Shown here piece by piece: positions 46,957-55,351 of a stretch of DNA of 64,000 nucleotides (position 1 is its first letter; each line of letters opens with the position of its first letter). Below the pieces are notes generated by a model that saw only the letters and a program-made list of their open reading frames with translations, did no database searches and had not been told where the DNA came from. The DNA is from Aquabacterium commune. Its GTDB lineage: Bacteria > Pseudomonadota > Gammaproteobacteria > Burkholderiales > Burkholderiaceae_C. The position numbers and the translations under genes are program-made. Location: positions 40,223-104,222 of the forward strand of contig NZ_SNXW01000011.1 in the NCBI RefSeq assembly GCF_004362855.1, in the 5' to 3' direction.

Positions 46957-49026
46957 TTAGAAGCCAATCCCCGCCCCCTCCACCGTCAGCTCCTCCATCG
47001 CATCTTCGTGCGATGAGAGCTCTGCAGCTTGGCGCCTCATGTGTTGAAGCATCTCTTCCCACTTGCTCGGCACCACGAGGTCCTTCTCTGCCAGCGCAAG
47101 CGGTATCCGGACATGGACCAGGCGCCCTCCCTCCAGCAACGCGAAGGCCTGCCCCTTTGGCTGGGACATCAGCATGGCGGGGGTCACCAACGGAACCTTC
47201 TCAGAGCTGAGCTTGTCGCCCGACCGACTGCTGAAGTCTGCGAAGTCGCCGGGATCGTTGGTGTCTGTGACCCCACTGTCCGGTGTAACAGACCAGACGG
47301 GGACCTCCTCGAGCTGGGAGGTCAGCAGCTTCGCCGTGTCTTCGTTTTTGACCCGCAGCATGATCATCGTGTTCAGGTTGCCCCCGATTTGACCAGCTGC
47401 TGCAGGAGAGCCCGTCTTGACCTCGATGTCTTGGCCGGTTTGCGTGTAAGCCGTGATCTGCATGCCGGCGCCGCCAGCTTTGTTGGCAAGCTGCTTGAAG
47501 TACGGGCCGATGAGCTCGTTGACTTCGTCCAGGTGTAGCCGAATGCGCCTCACCTTCTCGGAAACGGACTGACCGTATCCCAGGCCATGCTTGTAGATGG
47601 CGCCAGCCACCGACGTCAGGTCGGAGAGCATCGACGCCGAGACGGCCTCGGCCACGTCTGGAATCGACAGCGCGTCGAAACCACAGTAGACGATCGCGTT
47701 CCGCGAAATCAGCGACTGCCACTCCATGAGCGGGCGCGGGTCCATCGAATCCATGTAGTCGGGAGAGATGAGGGCAGCGAGCTTGCCCGTGGTCATCTTC
47801 TCCAGCAACGGATAAAGGCTGTTGACCAGCTTTTCAAAGTAGGTCCGGTCGTTCGACAGGATACCTGTCAACGAGTCTGCAACAGGATCCTTGTGTCCGA
47901 GCTCGCGGAAGTGTTTGGCCAAGAGCACGACCGTGATGTCGCGCCCATTGCGCTCGGTCTTCGCGACGAGATCCTTCATGTCCTTCGTCGGGTTTGGATC
48001 GAAGGTGGCCCGCCAATTCGGGCTGCGCTTGTCGAGCCAGTATTCCAGGTAGTCACGCGCCAGCTTGTCGACGTTCACGCCGTACGCGTAGATCTTGGCC
48101 ATGTCGGGCTTCTCCCCGGTAGCGGCCATTGCACGCGCGATGGTGTTGACGTAGCGCCAAGCGAATGCTTTGAACGCCGCCGACTGGCCCTCGTCGGGAA
48201 GCTGGCCTGTCGTGCGGCTCGCCACCTCGGACTCTTGCTCGAACGAGCCGATGGGGTTGTACCTTGCCGAGATCTCAGGGAAGCCGAGGTGGAACACGAC
48301 GAAGTCCTTCTCACGCCCAGCTCGGACAGCCTCGGCGTACATGGACAGGAGCAACTCGACGTCACCCTTTGGGTCGAAGACAAAGGTGGGATCTCCCCGC
48401 CGGATGTCCTGCGTGACGAGCAGTTGGGCCAGGCGGGTCTTCCCCACCCGGGTCGTGCCATAAACGATGACGTGGTTTGTCAGCTCGGCCAGGGCCGTCC
48501 AGATCTCCTCCTCATCCGGCTCAACGCCATGGATTTCGGGCTTGCCCCCGAGAGGCGCCAGGGGCTCGACGGGATTCCACCAGGCACTGCGTTGGGTGAC
48601 ACTGGTCAGCCAGTCGCCCTGTGGGTGCTTTCGCTCGTAGTCGCGTGCGAACTTGTAGAGACGCCCCAACTTGAGAAGATGGGCGTTGTAGGGCATGCGC
48701 GCCTGGTGCAGGCGCTGGGCATGCACCTGCGTCCACTCGAACCCTCGGCCGAAGAACAGGCCATCACCAGCGTGAGGAATGTCCTTCGGCTCCAATGCAT
48801 AGGCGGGAAGACGCCGCAGGCTGCGCCGATAGCGCACGATTCTGCGTGCCTGCATGCCGCGCACAGCGGCCAGGCCTGCCAGGCCTGCTGAGCAGGCCAT
48901 GGCCGCTTGTGTCGGGATGACGAACAGTTCTGGCCATGTCTTCAACGCGATGGCAGCAGCCAACGCGCCTGCTGCCGGAAGGATCTCATAAGGACGTCGA
49001 TAGACGTTCTCGATCTTGACCTGCAT
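46957..49026 (-). CDS. traD: Type IV coupling protein TraD (SXT/R391-like)
   Basis: Hexameric inner-membrane ATPase that brings the relaxase-DNA complex to the secretion channel. The 689-residue protein has N-terminal membrane helices (about 15-57), Walker A GTTRVGKT at 190-197, a VFDPKGDVELL segment, Walker B in IRLHLDEVNELI, and a motif III-type region ITAYTQTGQD. Length and these motifs fit the TraD of SXT/R391-like elements. It follows a small unknown gene and the relaxase gene on the same strand. Confidence 0.92.
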   Translation of the reverse strand: MQVKIENVYRRPYEILPAAGALAAAIALKTWPELFVIPTQAAMACSAGLAGLAAVRGMQARRIVRYRRSLRRLPAYALEPKDIPHAGDGLFFGRGFEWTQVHAQRLHQARMPYNAHLLKLGRLYKFARDYERKHPQGDWLTSVTQRSAWWNPVEPLAPLGGKPEIHGVEPDEEEIWTALAELTNHVIVYGTTRVGKTRLAQLLVTQDIRRGDPTFVFDPKGDVELLLSMYAEAVRAGREKDFVVFHLGFPEISARYNPIGSFEQESEVASRTTGQLPDEGQSAAFKAFAWRYVNTIARAMAATGEKPDMAKIYAYGVNVDKLARDYLEYWLDKRSPNWRATFDPNPTKDMKDLVAKTERNGRDITVVLLAKHFRELGHKDPVADSLTGILSNDRTYFEKLVNSLYPLLEKMTTGKLAALISPDYMDSMDPRPLMEWQSLISRNAIVYCGFDALSIPDVAEAVSASMLSDLTSVAGAIYKHGLGYGQSVSEKVRRIRLHLDEVNELIGPYFKQLANKAGGAGMQITAYTQTGQDIEVKTGSPAAAGQIGGNLNTMIMLRVKNEDTAKLLTSQLEEVPVWSVTPDSGVTDTNDPGDFADFSSRSGDKLSSEKVPLVTPAMLMSQPKGQAFALLEGGRLVHVRIPLALAEKDLVVPSKWEEMLQHMRRQAAELSSHEDAMEELTVEGAGIGF

Positions 49027-49045
49027 GGGCCACCTCGCTCAGTGA

Positions 49046-49483
49046 TCAACGCAGCGCGTCATAGTCGGGCCTGGGCTGGTGTCGCTCGAAGCGTCGACGC
49101 AGTTCATCATGCGAAGGTGATGTCCCCTCTGGCCATGCAGCGTCACGCAATTCACACAAGAAGTCGTCCGTTGCGCTCAGCCAGTGAGTGAGGCCAAATT
49201 CGTCCTTGAAGAGTTCAGGGTGCCGAAGCCGTATGACCTCGGTGACCTCCCGTACCTCCGATATCCGCTTATGAACGCCCCCTTGGCTTCTTTCGAGCAG
49301 TTGAAGCAGACCAAGGTCCACAAGACTGCCTTGGGCTGCCATCACCACGTTGTTAGATGGCGGCGCCAGCGCTGCAGGTTCTTCAGATCGCAAGAATTTC
49401 GGCGGGCATACCAAAGCAAAGCCCAGCCAGGCAACGACTGCCAACAACAGCGAGATTGCATATGCGTCTGCGTAATCAAACAT
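49046..49483 (-). CDS. Unknown single-span membrane protein between traI and traD
   Basis: No family recognised. The 145-residue protein has one N-terminal membrane helix (SLLLAVVAWLGFALVC) and a charged cytoplasmic or periplasmic part with helices (ISEVREVTEVIRLRHPELF, FLCELRDAAWP). It is 15 bases after traI and 19 before traD, so it is part of the mobilisation operon and may support coupling-protein assembly; that role is guesswork. Confidence 0.7.
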   Translation of the reverse strand: MFDYADAYAISLLLAVVAWLGFALVCPPKFLRSEEPAALAPPSNNVVMAAQGSLVDLGLLQLLERSQGGVHKRISEVREVTEVIRLRHPELFKDEFGLTHWLSATDDFLCELRDAAWPEGTSPSHDELRRRFERHQPRPDYDALR

Positions 49484-49498
49484 CCGGATTCTCCTGTT

Positions 49499-51922
49499 TC
49501 AGGTCTTCGATTGAGCTCCAACAGGCTTGAGCTTGCGAGCTGGTCGACCGGTTTTGACAATGCGCGAATTCAATGCAGGAACTGGATTGAAGAAGAGCTG
49601 TGGCTGTGGGACCAGAAAAAAGCTCGACGTGGCCGAGATGCCGCCGTCGTGCTTTGTGAACGCGTAGTAGTGCAGGTTCTCATCCCCGTTGCGCAAGGTG
49701 TAAGGGGACTTGGCAACCTCGTTCTGCAGGCGATGCATGACCTTCTCGCCATAGGTCTGCTTCAACGCCGCCACAGGGCCACTTTCAACGCCATCGTGGT
49801 CCTCCAGGAAGCGCCTGAACACCCCAGGGGAAAGCAGCAGCATGCCTTCTGGCACAAAGTGCACCAAAGCCTGTGGCTCGTTGTACTTGAGGTGCCCAGT
49901 TGCGACAGACGTTTGGAGCCACACGAAGAAGGCAGTTGCAGCAGGCGTCGCATCCTTGGCAGGCCTGGGGCTCTTCTTGAGCTTCTGGTGAGGTTGCTGC
50001 GGAGCCGCGATGGCCTCATCACGCATGACCACCGGCATCGCAAGAGGCACGCTGTTGACGGCCTTGGCCGTCTGTCGCGGGGCGCCGGCCATCGCTGACA
50101 GATCAGCCTGGTCCTCTTCGCGCAGGAACGGCGCCCCCTCACCATCCTTCGGTTGATCGGACTGCTCCTGGGCAGTCGATGGCTGAGGTGACGAGACAGG
50201 ACCTTTGCCGGGTTCGGCTACATCGGTATCGCCCCCCTCAGGCTGTGGCAGGCCACCATGTCGAACAGTTTCAGCAGGGGCGTCTTCCTCGTCGGGAGGC
50301 ATCGCCATCATGTCCAATGACGATGAAGACTGGGCCAGGTCATGCGGCAGCTCCTGCGGAGAAGTTGGCGCAGCCTTTGCCTTGGGCTGCGGCGCCTCAA
50401 CCTTGACAGCACTCTCCCCTGCAGAGGGAACTGTGGTGATGGCTGGCCCAGGCTGAACAGGGACGGGCTTTATCGCTGCTCCAGCTGTCGTCAAGGGTTG
50501 AGCCAGAGGCTTGACGGCTGGCCCAGGCGAGGCATTCGACACTGCGGCAGGCTGGGTCAATTGAGGCACTGCTCCAGTCCCCTGCTCGCTGGTTTGCGCG
50601 GGAGCTACAACCACATTGGCTGCGGCAGCTTTGGAGGCTGACCCCAACACCTTGAGGCTGCCGACTATCGGGCTTGGCCAGGTCGATTGATCAGCACCAA
50701 ACAGCTTGACCAGTGGAAATTTCAGCACCGTCAGAGGCGGGGACTTCCAGCCCACGTCAAGTTCCACCTCAATCTTCCACACTGCGCCAGAGCCATCAGG
50801 ATTGGACTCGCATGCACCGTAGTCCTGGAACTCATCGAAGATGCGATCATTCTTCGCAGCACTGGGAATGCCTTCGGCCGATTCATGCTGCGCCAGGTAG
50901 TCCCTGATTTCGTCAGCCAGGCGAGCACAGACGAACCACACTGCCCCGTCGTAGACCCAACCTACTGCACCAGGCTTGTTCAAGGGCAGCAGCCCACCTT
51001 GCGCCAGCATTCGACGCAACCCCTGCATCAGGCGCTCGATCAAGGGAACCACCTTGGCTGTGGCAAACCTTGTTCTTGGACCAGAAGCCAGATTACGCTT
51101 CACAGACGCAGCGTCAGCTTGTCTGACGATGTCGGGCAGAAACGACTGCGGTGCATCCTCACTGCTGAGGTACTTGAACAGCTCGCCGAGCAGCTGCGGC
51201 TCATCGCCCAGCCACTTGATGGTGTGCTCAGGCACAAATCGCTGCGCCAGGATGGCTGGCAGACGCTGGTGCAGTTGATACTCGCGCTCGTCCTTTGGGG
51301 CGAACTCCACCCGGTAATACTGCCCCACCTCCATGGGCCCTGCCAGAGCGGCCCATGGCTTGCCAAGCCTAGGATCGTCCGGGAAAACGGTAACGCGAAG
51401 ATCTGCGACAGGCTTGCCCACGTCGTGCAGCAACGCGCCGATGAAGACCATGTAGGTGCAGCGATGTTCCAGCCGCTTGCGATCCTCTGTGCCTACCCCG
51501 CGCGGCAACTCAAGCCCAGCCCGGAAAGCCAGCGCCGCATCGGCAACCTCCAACATGTGGATCCACAGGCCACCCGGTTGAGCGTGGTGATGGCTCTCGC
51601 TCGCGGGCAGCATCTGCACGAACTCGGCCAGCAACCGAAGCACCGGCAGGCAATCCGAGTTGTACGCCTTCTGCGAAAGGCGCGTGCGCCGCTCGATGGA
51701 GTCGAGCAACGAGCTGGTGCTCGTCGCGGCCACGATCTCCTCGAATGACTGGACGCGAATGTGCGACGCAGGCCTGCTGATCACGGGCACCGTGCCGCCG
51801 GCGGGCTTCTTGCTGATCGCTCGAACGTCTGATCGCCTTTGCAAGGCCCACACCACACTGAGACCGCCGATGAATGCAGCGGACAGCAGCAACATGTGTT
51901 CGGCAGTCGGGCTCATGGCCAT
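49499..51922 (-). CDS. traI: MobH-family relaxase TraI
   Basis: DNA-nicking relaxase of the HD-type MobH family (TraI_2 domain). The 807-residue protein has a membrane helix at the N-terminus (MLLLSAAFIGGLSVVWAL). The catalytic part (about 85-330) has ESHHHAQPGGLWIHMLEVA and the HD motif ALLHDVGKP. A long Pro/Ala/Gln-rich linker (about 430-640) follows, then a C-terminal domain with FFVWLQTSVATGHLKYNEPQ in sense, as in SXT TraI. Two ATGs two codons apart are possible starts. It lies 3 bases after an unknown gene. Confidence 0.92.
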   Translation of the reverse strand: MAMSPTAEHMLLLSAAFIGGLSVVWALQRRSDVRAISKKPAGGTVPVISRPASHIRVQSFEEIVAATSTSSLLDSIERRTRLSQKAYNSDCLPVLRLLAEFVQMLPASESHHHAQPGGLWIHMLEVADAALAFRAGLELPRGVGTEDRKRLEHRCTYMVFIGALLHDVGKPVADLRVTVFPDDPRLGKPWAALAGPMEVGQYYRVEFAPKDEREYQLHQRLPAILAQRFVPEHTIKWLGDEPQLLGELFKYLSSEDAPQSFLPDIVRQADAASVKRNLASGPRTRFATAKVVPLIERLMQGLRRMLAQGGLLPLNKPGAVGWVYDGAVWFVCARLADEIRDYLAQHESAEGIPSAAKNDRIFDEFQDYGACESNPDGSGAVWKIEVELDVGWKSPPLTVLKFPLVKLFGADQSTWPSPIVGSLKVLGSASKAAAANVVVAPAQTSEQGTGAVPQLTQPAAVSNASPGPAVKPLAQPLTTAGAAIKPVPVQPGPAITTVPSAGESAVKVEAPQPKAKAAPTSPQELPHDLAQSSSSLDMMAMPPDEEDAPAETVRHGGLPQPEGGDTDVAEPGKGPVSSPQPSTAQEQSDQPKDGEGAPFLREEDQADLSAMAGAPRQTAKAVNSVPLAMPVVMRDEAIAAPQQPHQKLKKSPRPAKDATPAATAFFVWLQTSVATGHLKYNEPQALVHFVPEGMLLLSPGVFRRFLEDHDGVESGPVAALKQTYGEKVMHRLQNEVAKSPYTLRNGDENLHYYAFTKHDGGISATSSFFLVPQPQLFFNPVPALNSRIVKTGRPARKLKPVGAQSKT

Positions 51923-51925
51923 GGC

Positions 51926-52408
51926 TCAGACCTCCGACACGGCAAAGCCCAGCTCGTGCTCTTTCACGCGACCGAGCAACCAGGTCCGAAGCACCGTACG
52001 AGGCCAGAGAGTCTTCACATCCTCCCAGGTGAGCAACCTGCCTCGCGCCTGCCGAAAGCTCAGGAACGGCTGCTCCAGGGGATTCCATGGTTGTGGCACC
52101 TGCTGGTCAACCATCGCCTGCCAGGCAGTCATGTCGACACAGGCCAACGCTTCGGCGCAAGCCAGCTCCCGATCCTGTATTTCCCGGCGACGACCTTGAC
52201 CAGGCGGACCATCCAGCACCGGCACGGTTCTGACGGCTTCCATGACCTGCTGCAGGGGCTCATGGTCTGGTGACATCGCGTCATCTGCGTAATAGTGCGC
52301 TTGCCAACCATCCCACCTGCAGGCAAAGTCAACCACCACGTCATGCCAATGTGCCAGGCCTCGCTCTTCGAGCAGGCAACGCAGGGGCTGGAGTTGGACA
52401 GACGTCAT
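51926..52408 (-). CDS. Unknown protein, first gene of the relaxase operon
   Basis: No family recognised. The 160-residue protein is soluble, Trp-rich and acidic in the middle, without signal peptide or membrane helix. Its stop codon is 3 bases before the traI start, so the two are coupled, and it is nearest to the candidate oriT. A role as relaxosome accessory protein is possible but only by position. Confidence 0.7.
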   Translation of the reverse strand: MTSVQLQPLRCLLEERGLAHWHDVVVDFACRWDGWQAHYYADDAMSPDHEPLQQVMEAVRTVPVLDGPPGQGRRREIQDRELACAEALACVDMTAWQAMVDQQVPQPWNPLEQPFLSFRQARGRLLTWEDVKTLWPRTVLRTWLLGRVKEHELGFAVSEV

Positions 52409-52693
52409 AGAGGGCAGATGGCTTCTGGGATGGGAGCCGCCGCAGACTATTGATGTGCATCGCCGCAGTCCAGCGAAAAGGCAAACGTAACGGGCAGGTG
52501 TTTAAGCTTCCGTAGGAAAAGCCTTTCCCGATATACTGGTCGGTTTGCGCGACGTTTCGATTGCATCGCACACGCACAGAATGACCTGCGGCAGCCTCCA
52601 TCGCGACAGCCCTTCTGCCATTTGCGCGAAGCCGCTAACCATTTGAATTGATTAGCCTTTAAGGCAATTCCCATTGCCCATTAATGCCATTTA

Positions 52694-52747
52694 GGCAGCC
52701 GCGGAGCGGCTTAGCGGCAGCGGCTGCCGGCCCTTTGGGTAGGGCCG
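52694..52747. repeat. Two adjacent hairpins in the candidate oriT region
   Basis: GGCAGCCGC (52694-52702) pairs with GCGGCTGCC (52720-52728), a 9-bp stem with a 17-nt loop. CGGCCCT (52728-52734) pairs with AGGGCCG (52741-52747), a 7-bp stem with a 6-nt loop. The second starts at the last base of the first. Confidence 0.65.
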
Positions 52748-52817
52748 TTATCTGTTACAGAAGGCCCTCGCAGGCATTTCCTCATGCGCCCGAAGCACGA
52801 GCCTATTTGCGTCTATT

Positions 52818-52834
52818 CGTAACCCAGGGTTACG
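52818..52834. repeat. Perfect 8-bp dyad, possible operator or relaxase site
   Basis: CGTAACCC A GGGTTACG: both arms match exactly with a single central base. A 17-bp odd-length dyad is typical of a dimeric regulator's operator, and stems of this kind also occur at oriT. Confidence 0.5.
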
Positions 52835-53056
52835 CACAAATATGCGGCAAGTGCTTGATTCTCCGTCGCAACTGGCCCTTTCCGCCAGCTTTTGGCAAAG
52901 CGAAAAACCTTTCATCTTCTGTGACTTGCTTTGATTCGTCAAGGCAAAAGGACATCCCGTTACATCTGCTTTGAAACGCGACTTTTCTGCATCGATTTCC
53001 TAGAGTCGCCCCCGTGTTGGCCAACTTCCTCGGCCACACACCCTTGTCAAGCGTTC

Positions 53057-53079
53057 ACCCGGGGCCAGCCGCCCCGGGT
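53057..53079 (+). promoter_or_regulatory. Leader hairpin before the rightward transfer operon
   Basis: ACCCGGGGC CAGCC GCCCCGGGT, a perfect 9-bp GC-rich stem, then TCTTTTCC. It looks like a rho-independent terminator but lies only about 26 bases before the first start codon, so it could act as an attenuator or protect the mRNA end. An upstream transcript terminator is the alternative. Confidence 0.5.
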
Positions 53080-53105
53080 TCTTTTCCGCTTGAGGACACG
53101 AAGAG

Positions 53106-53666
53106 ATGCAGAAGCACAGGTGGATCAATCGGCGGATCGTTGGGGCGACAGTCGCATGCACTGTCGCCCTCGCGTGCGCGCTCATCGCCCCATCAGTTCA
53201 TGCCTCCTCCAAGCGTGCACAACAGAAGAAGGCTCCTGCGACGTGGGCCAGGTGCTTCTCGATCAGCGGTGCGCGCTACAACATCAACCCATACCTGTTG
53301 GCCGGGATCTCCGTTGTTGAATCCCGAGGCAACCCTGCGGCCGTCTCCCCCTCCCCCGCATATGGCCTGCTGCAGGTAGACCACAGCTGGCTTCCCAAGC
53401 TCAAACAACGGTTCGGCTTCACCAAGAGCGACCTCTTGGAGCCCTGCACCAACATCGATGTCGCGGCCTGGATCTTGGCTCATGAGCTCAAAGCCAAGGG
53501 CGACACCTGGGAAGCCGTAGGCGCTCTCAACGCCGCTTGCACGACGCTCAAAGGAGCGCGATGCCGCTCACAACGCGCCTGGTACAGCTGGAAGGTTTAC
53601 CAGGCCATGGCCAACCTCACACCAGAAGACGTGGGCCATACAGCACCCACGCAGGCTCCGCAATGA
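53106..53666 (+). CDS. Lytic transglycosylase (SLT domain), transfer-associated
   Basis: Exported peptidoglycan-cleaving enzyme of 186 residues, VirB1-like in role, that would open the cell wall for the secretion channel. A signal peptide (TVACTVALACALIAPSVHA) is followed by a transglycosylase SLT domain with catalytic Glu in ISVVESRGNPAAVS and the AYGLLQVDHSW motif. It is the first gene of the rightward operon; its stop overlaps the next start (ATGA). Confidence 0.87.
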   Translation: MQKHRWINRRIVGATVACTVALACALIAPSVHASSKRAQQKKAPATWARCFSISGARYNINPYLLAGISVVESRGNPAAVSPSPAYGLLQVDHSWLPKLKQRFGFTKSDLLEPCTNIDVAAWILAHELKAKGDTWEAVGALNAACTTLKGARCRSQRAWYSWKVYQAMANLTPEDVGHTAPTQAPQ

Positions 53667-54313
53667 TCAGCAAGCTCAAGTTCATGGCCATGGGTGTCGC
53701 AGTTGCTTTGTGCGGCTGCTCATCCGTTCAACAAGAAACCCCGCCGCAAGCTCCGCCTGTCCCAGTCGGCTTCCAGCAACTCGACAAGGGGCTGTCCCAG
53801 ACCTTCGTGACATGCCAGCCTTGCGCCCAACCAACGCAGAAGACGCTTTGGACTGCCCCAGCGCCTTCACGGCAGCCCGCAGCAAGCACCAACGCTGCCC
53901 CAGCCCAAGAAGCCTCCCCAGCAAAGCCCCAGGTCGACAAGGAAACGATCGTCGCCACGAGCGTGCACTTTGCCTCCGACTCGGCTGCGCTTGATGCCAC
54001 TGCCAAGTCTCGCCTCAAGGCCTTCTGCCAAGGCCGCATGCAGCTCGACGGCCTGACCGTCACCGGCCACACGGACAGCACTGGTGCCCCAGTTCGCAAT
54101 CATCGACTTGCCCAGCAGCGGGCAAGGACCACATCGCAGTTCCTACGCGCATGCGCTGAACAGCAAGGCACAGCACTGCATGTCGACGAGCAAGCCAAGG
54201 GCGCTTGCTGTTATGTCGCACCCAACAACTCACCCGAAGGCCGTGCGATGAATCGAAGAGTTGATGTTGAGCAAGCGGCCAATGCCCTGCCCACCAGGCA
54301 GGCCGATCAGTAA
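53663..54313 (+). CDS. OmpA-family lipoprotein in the transfer operon
   Basis: Predicted outer-membrane lipoprotein of 216 residues: a signal ending in a CGC-type lipobox (VALCGCSS), a Pro/Ala-rich linker, and a C-terminal OmpA-like peptidoglycan-binding domain (VHFASDSAALDATAKSRLKA, VTGHTDSTGAPVRNHRLAQQ, EGRAMNRRVDV). It would tie the outer membrane to the cell wall near the channel. Such a gene is not part of the standard F-type set. It overlaps the transglycosylase gene by four bases. Confidence 0.82.
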   Translation: MISKLKFMAMGVAVALCGCSSVQQETPPQAPPVPVGFQQLDKGLSQTFVTCQPCAQPTQKTLWTAPAPSRQPAASTNAAPAQEASPAKPQVDKETIVATSVHFASDSAALDATAKSRLKAFCQGRMQLDGLTVTGHTDSTGAPVRNHRLAQQRARTTSQFLRACAEQQGTALHVDEQAKGACCYVAPNNSPEGRAMNRRVDVEQAANALPTRQADQ

Positions 54314-54328
54314 CTGGGGAACCGACAA

Positions 54329-54601
54329 ATGAATTCAGGCAATGAAGGCACCGAAGAAGGACGTAAGCACAGCGGAGCCAAAGGCGTCCATATGGTCGAA
54401 GGGTGCAGGCGAATCCTGCTCTCCAACGACCTATTGGACGACCTGGGTGAGCTCCAGCGCAAGACCCAGCCCCGACTGGACATGCGGTATCTCGTCGAGG
54501 GCGCCATCTCGGCGCTCTTGGCAAGCCCCGGTGGTCTGGAGAAGGTGGCTGAACACGCTCGCCAGCGCCTGCGTCAGCAGCTGGACAAGCACAACACATG
54601 A
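54329..54601 (+). CDS. Small unknown protein upstream of the pilin gene
   Basis: No family recognised. The 90-residue protein is charged and helical in its second half (SNDLLDDLGELQRKTQPRLD, LEKVAEHARQRLRQQLD), with no signal or membrane helix, so it is cytoplasmic. Its place between the OmpA-like gene and traA, with short gaps, supports it as a real operon member. A DNA-binding or regulatory role is conceivable. Confidence 0.6.
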   Translation: MNSGNEGTEEGRKHSGAKGVHMVEGCRRILLSNDLLDDLGELQRKTQPRLDMRYLVEGAISALLASPGGLEKVAEHARQRLRQQLDKHNT

Positions 54602-54626
54602 CCTTTCTTCTACGGAGCTTCAAGCA

Positions 54627-55004
54627 ATGACTTCCCTGACCATCAACGCTGCTGTCGCCGCGAACCAAACGAAGGCACAGGCCTTCCTGCAGACCTTCTT
54701 CAAGTACCTGCCCTACGCCCTGATCGCCATGCTCGCGGTCATCGGCCTGATGGAGGCCGCACACGCTGTCGGCACCCTGGATGCCACCGCCAAGGGCCAG
54801 GCCCTGAAAGCTGCCTACACCGCCGTCGATGACCTGACTGGTGGCTACGGCAAGGCCTTGGTGCTGTCGATCGGCTTCATCGTCACGGTCTTCGGCATCC
54901 TGGCCTCGCAAGCCACCGGCCCGGTCCTCAAGTACATCGGTATCGCGATCTACGCGTCGATGGCTCTGGGCGCCGCTTTCGCCCTGGGCGGCGCGCTGAT
55001 CTGA
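54627..55004 (+). CDS. traA: Probable conjugative pilin TraA
   Basis: Small membrane protein of 125 residues with two long hydrophobic helices (YLPYALIAMLAVIGLMEAAHA and ALVLSIGFIVTVFGILA) plus a hydrophobic C-terminal segment. The layout fits F-type pilin precursors, and it sits directly before traL as traA does on the F plasmid. The sequence itself is poorly conserved, so the assignment rests mostly on size, topology and position. Confidence 0.65.
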   Translation: MTSLTINAAVAANQTKAQAFLQTFFKYLPYALIAMLAVIGLMEAAHAVGTLDATAKGQALKAAYTAVDDLTGGYGKALVLSIGFIVTVFGILASQATGPVLKYIGIAIYASMALGAAFALGGALI

Positions 55005-55042
55005 AGAAGCGCCACTGAGCAACACCACTGCATGACCAGCCC

Positions 55043-55351
55043 ATGACTCAACAAACAGAAGATCCGGACACGATCATCATCAACAGCATCAAGGATCCCT
55101 GGAAGCTGCTGGTCCTCGATCTTGACATCGCCATGGGTGTAGCGCCCACGGCATTCATGGGCTTCATGCTCAAGCACGAGCTCATCGGGCTGGCCATCGC
55201 AGTGGCCGTTGCATACAAGTGGCAGACCTCTCGCAATAACAACCCGAAGGGGTTCGCATTCCGCTGGCTGTGGTGGCACACCCCCGCCTCCTTGTGGACG
55301 CTGTTCAAGCATGTCTGCCCACCTTCTCACAAGCGAGAGTTCATCGGATGA
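55043..55351 (+). CDS. traL: Type IV conjugative transfer protein TraL
   Basis: Inner-membrane component of the F-type channel, VirB3-like, 102 residues. It has the family pattern: a short N-terminus, LLVLDLDIAMGVAPTAFMGF (first helix), IGLAIAVAVAYKW (second), then a Trp-rich FRWLWWHTPASLW. The stop overlaps the traE start (ATGA). Confidence 0.9.
   Translation: MTQQTEDPDTIIINSIKDPWKLLVLDLDIAMGVAPTAFMGFMLKHELIGLAIAVAVAYKWQTSRNNNPKGFAFRWLWWHTPASLWTLFKHVCPPSHKREFIG

Larger units (their letters stand above)
52409..53105. other. Non-coding divergent region rich in inverted repeats; candidate oriT/promoter region
   Basis: This 697-bp gap separates the two divergent transfer operons and looks richer in A and T than its flanks. 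No convincing gene is present. It has many perfect dyads: GCCTT T AAGGC (52655-52665), GGCAAT TCCC ATTGCC (52663-52678), GGCAGCCGC/GCGGCTGCC (52694-52728), CGGCCCT/AGGGCCG (52728-52747), CGTAACCC A GGGTTACG (52818-52834) and ACCCGGGGC/GCCCCGGGT (53057-53079). TTGAAA at 52971 could be a -35 box for the rightward operon but lacks a good -10. Repeats next to a relaxase operon suggest oriT. Confidence 0.5.

Noticed and set aside
52684..52974. A 96-codon frame in the non-coding region between the transfer operons
   Set aside because: No ribosome site, composition unlike neighbouring genes, and it runs through several inverted repeats. The frame on the other strand (52447-52674) is equally weak.
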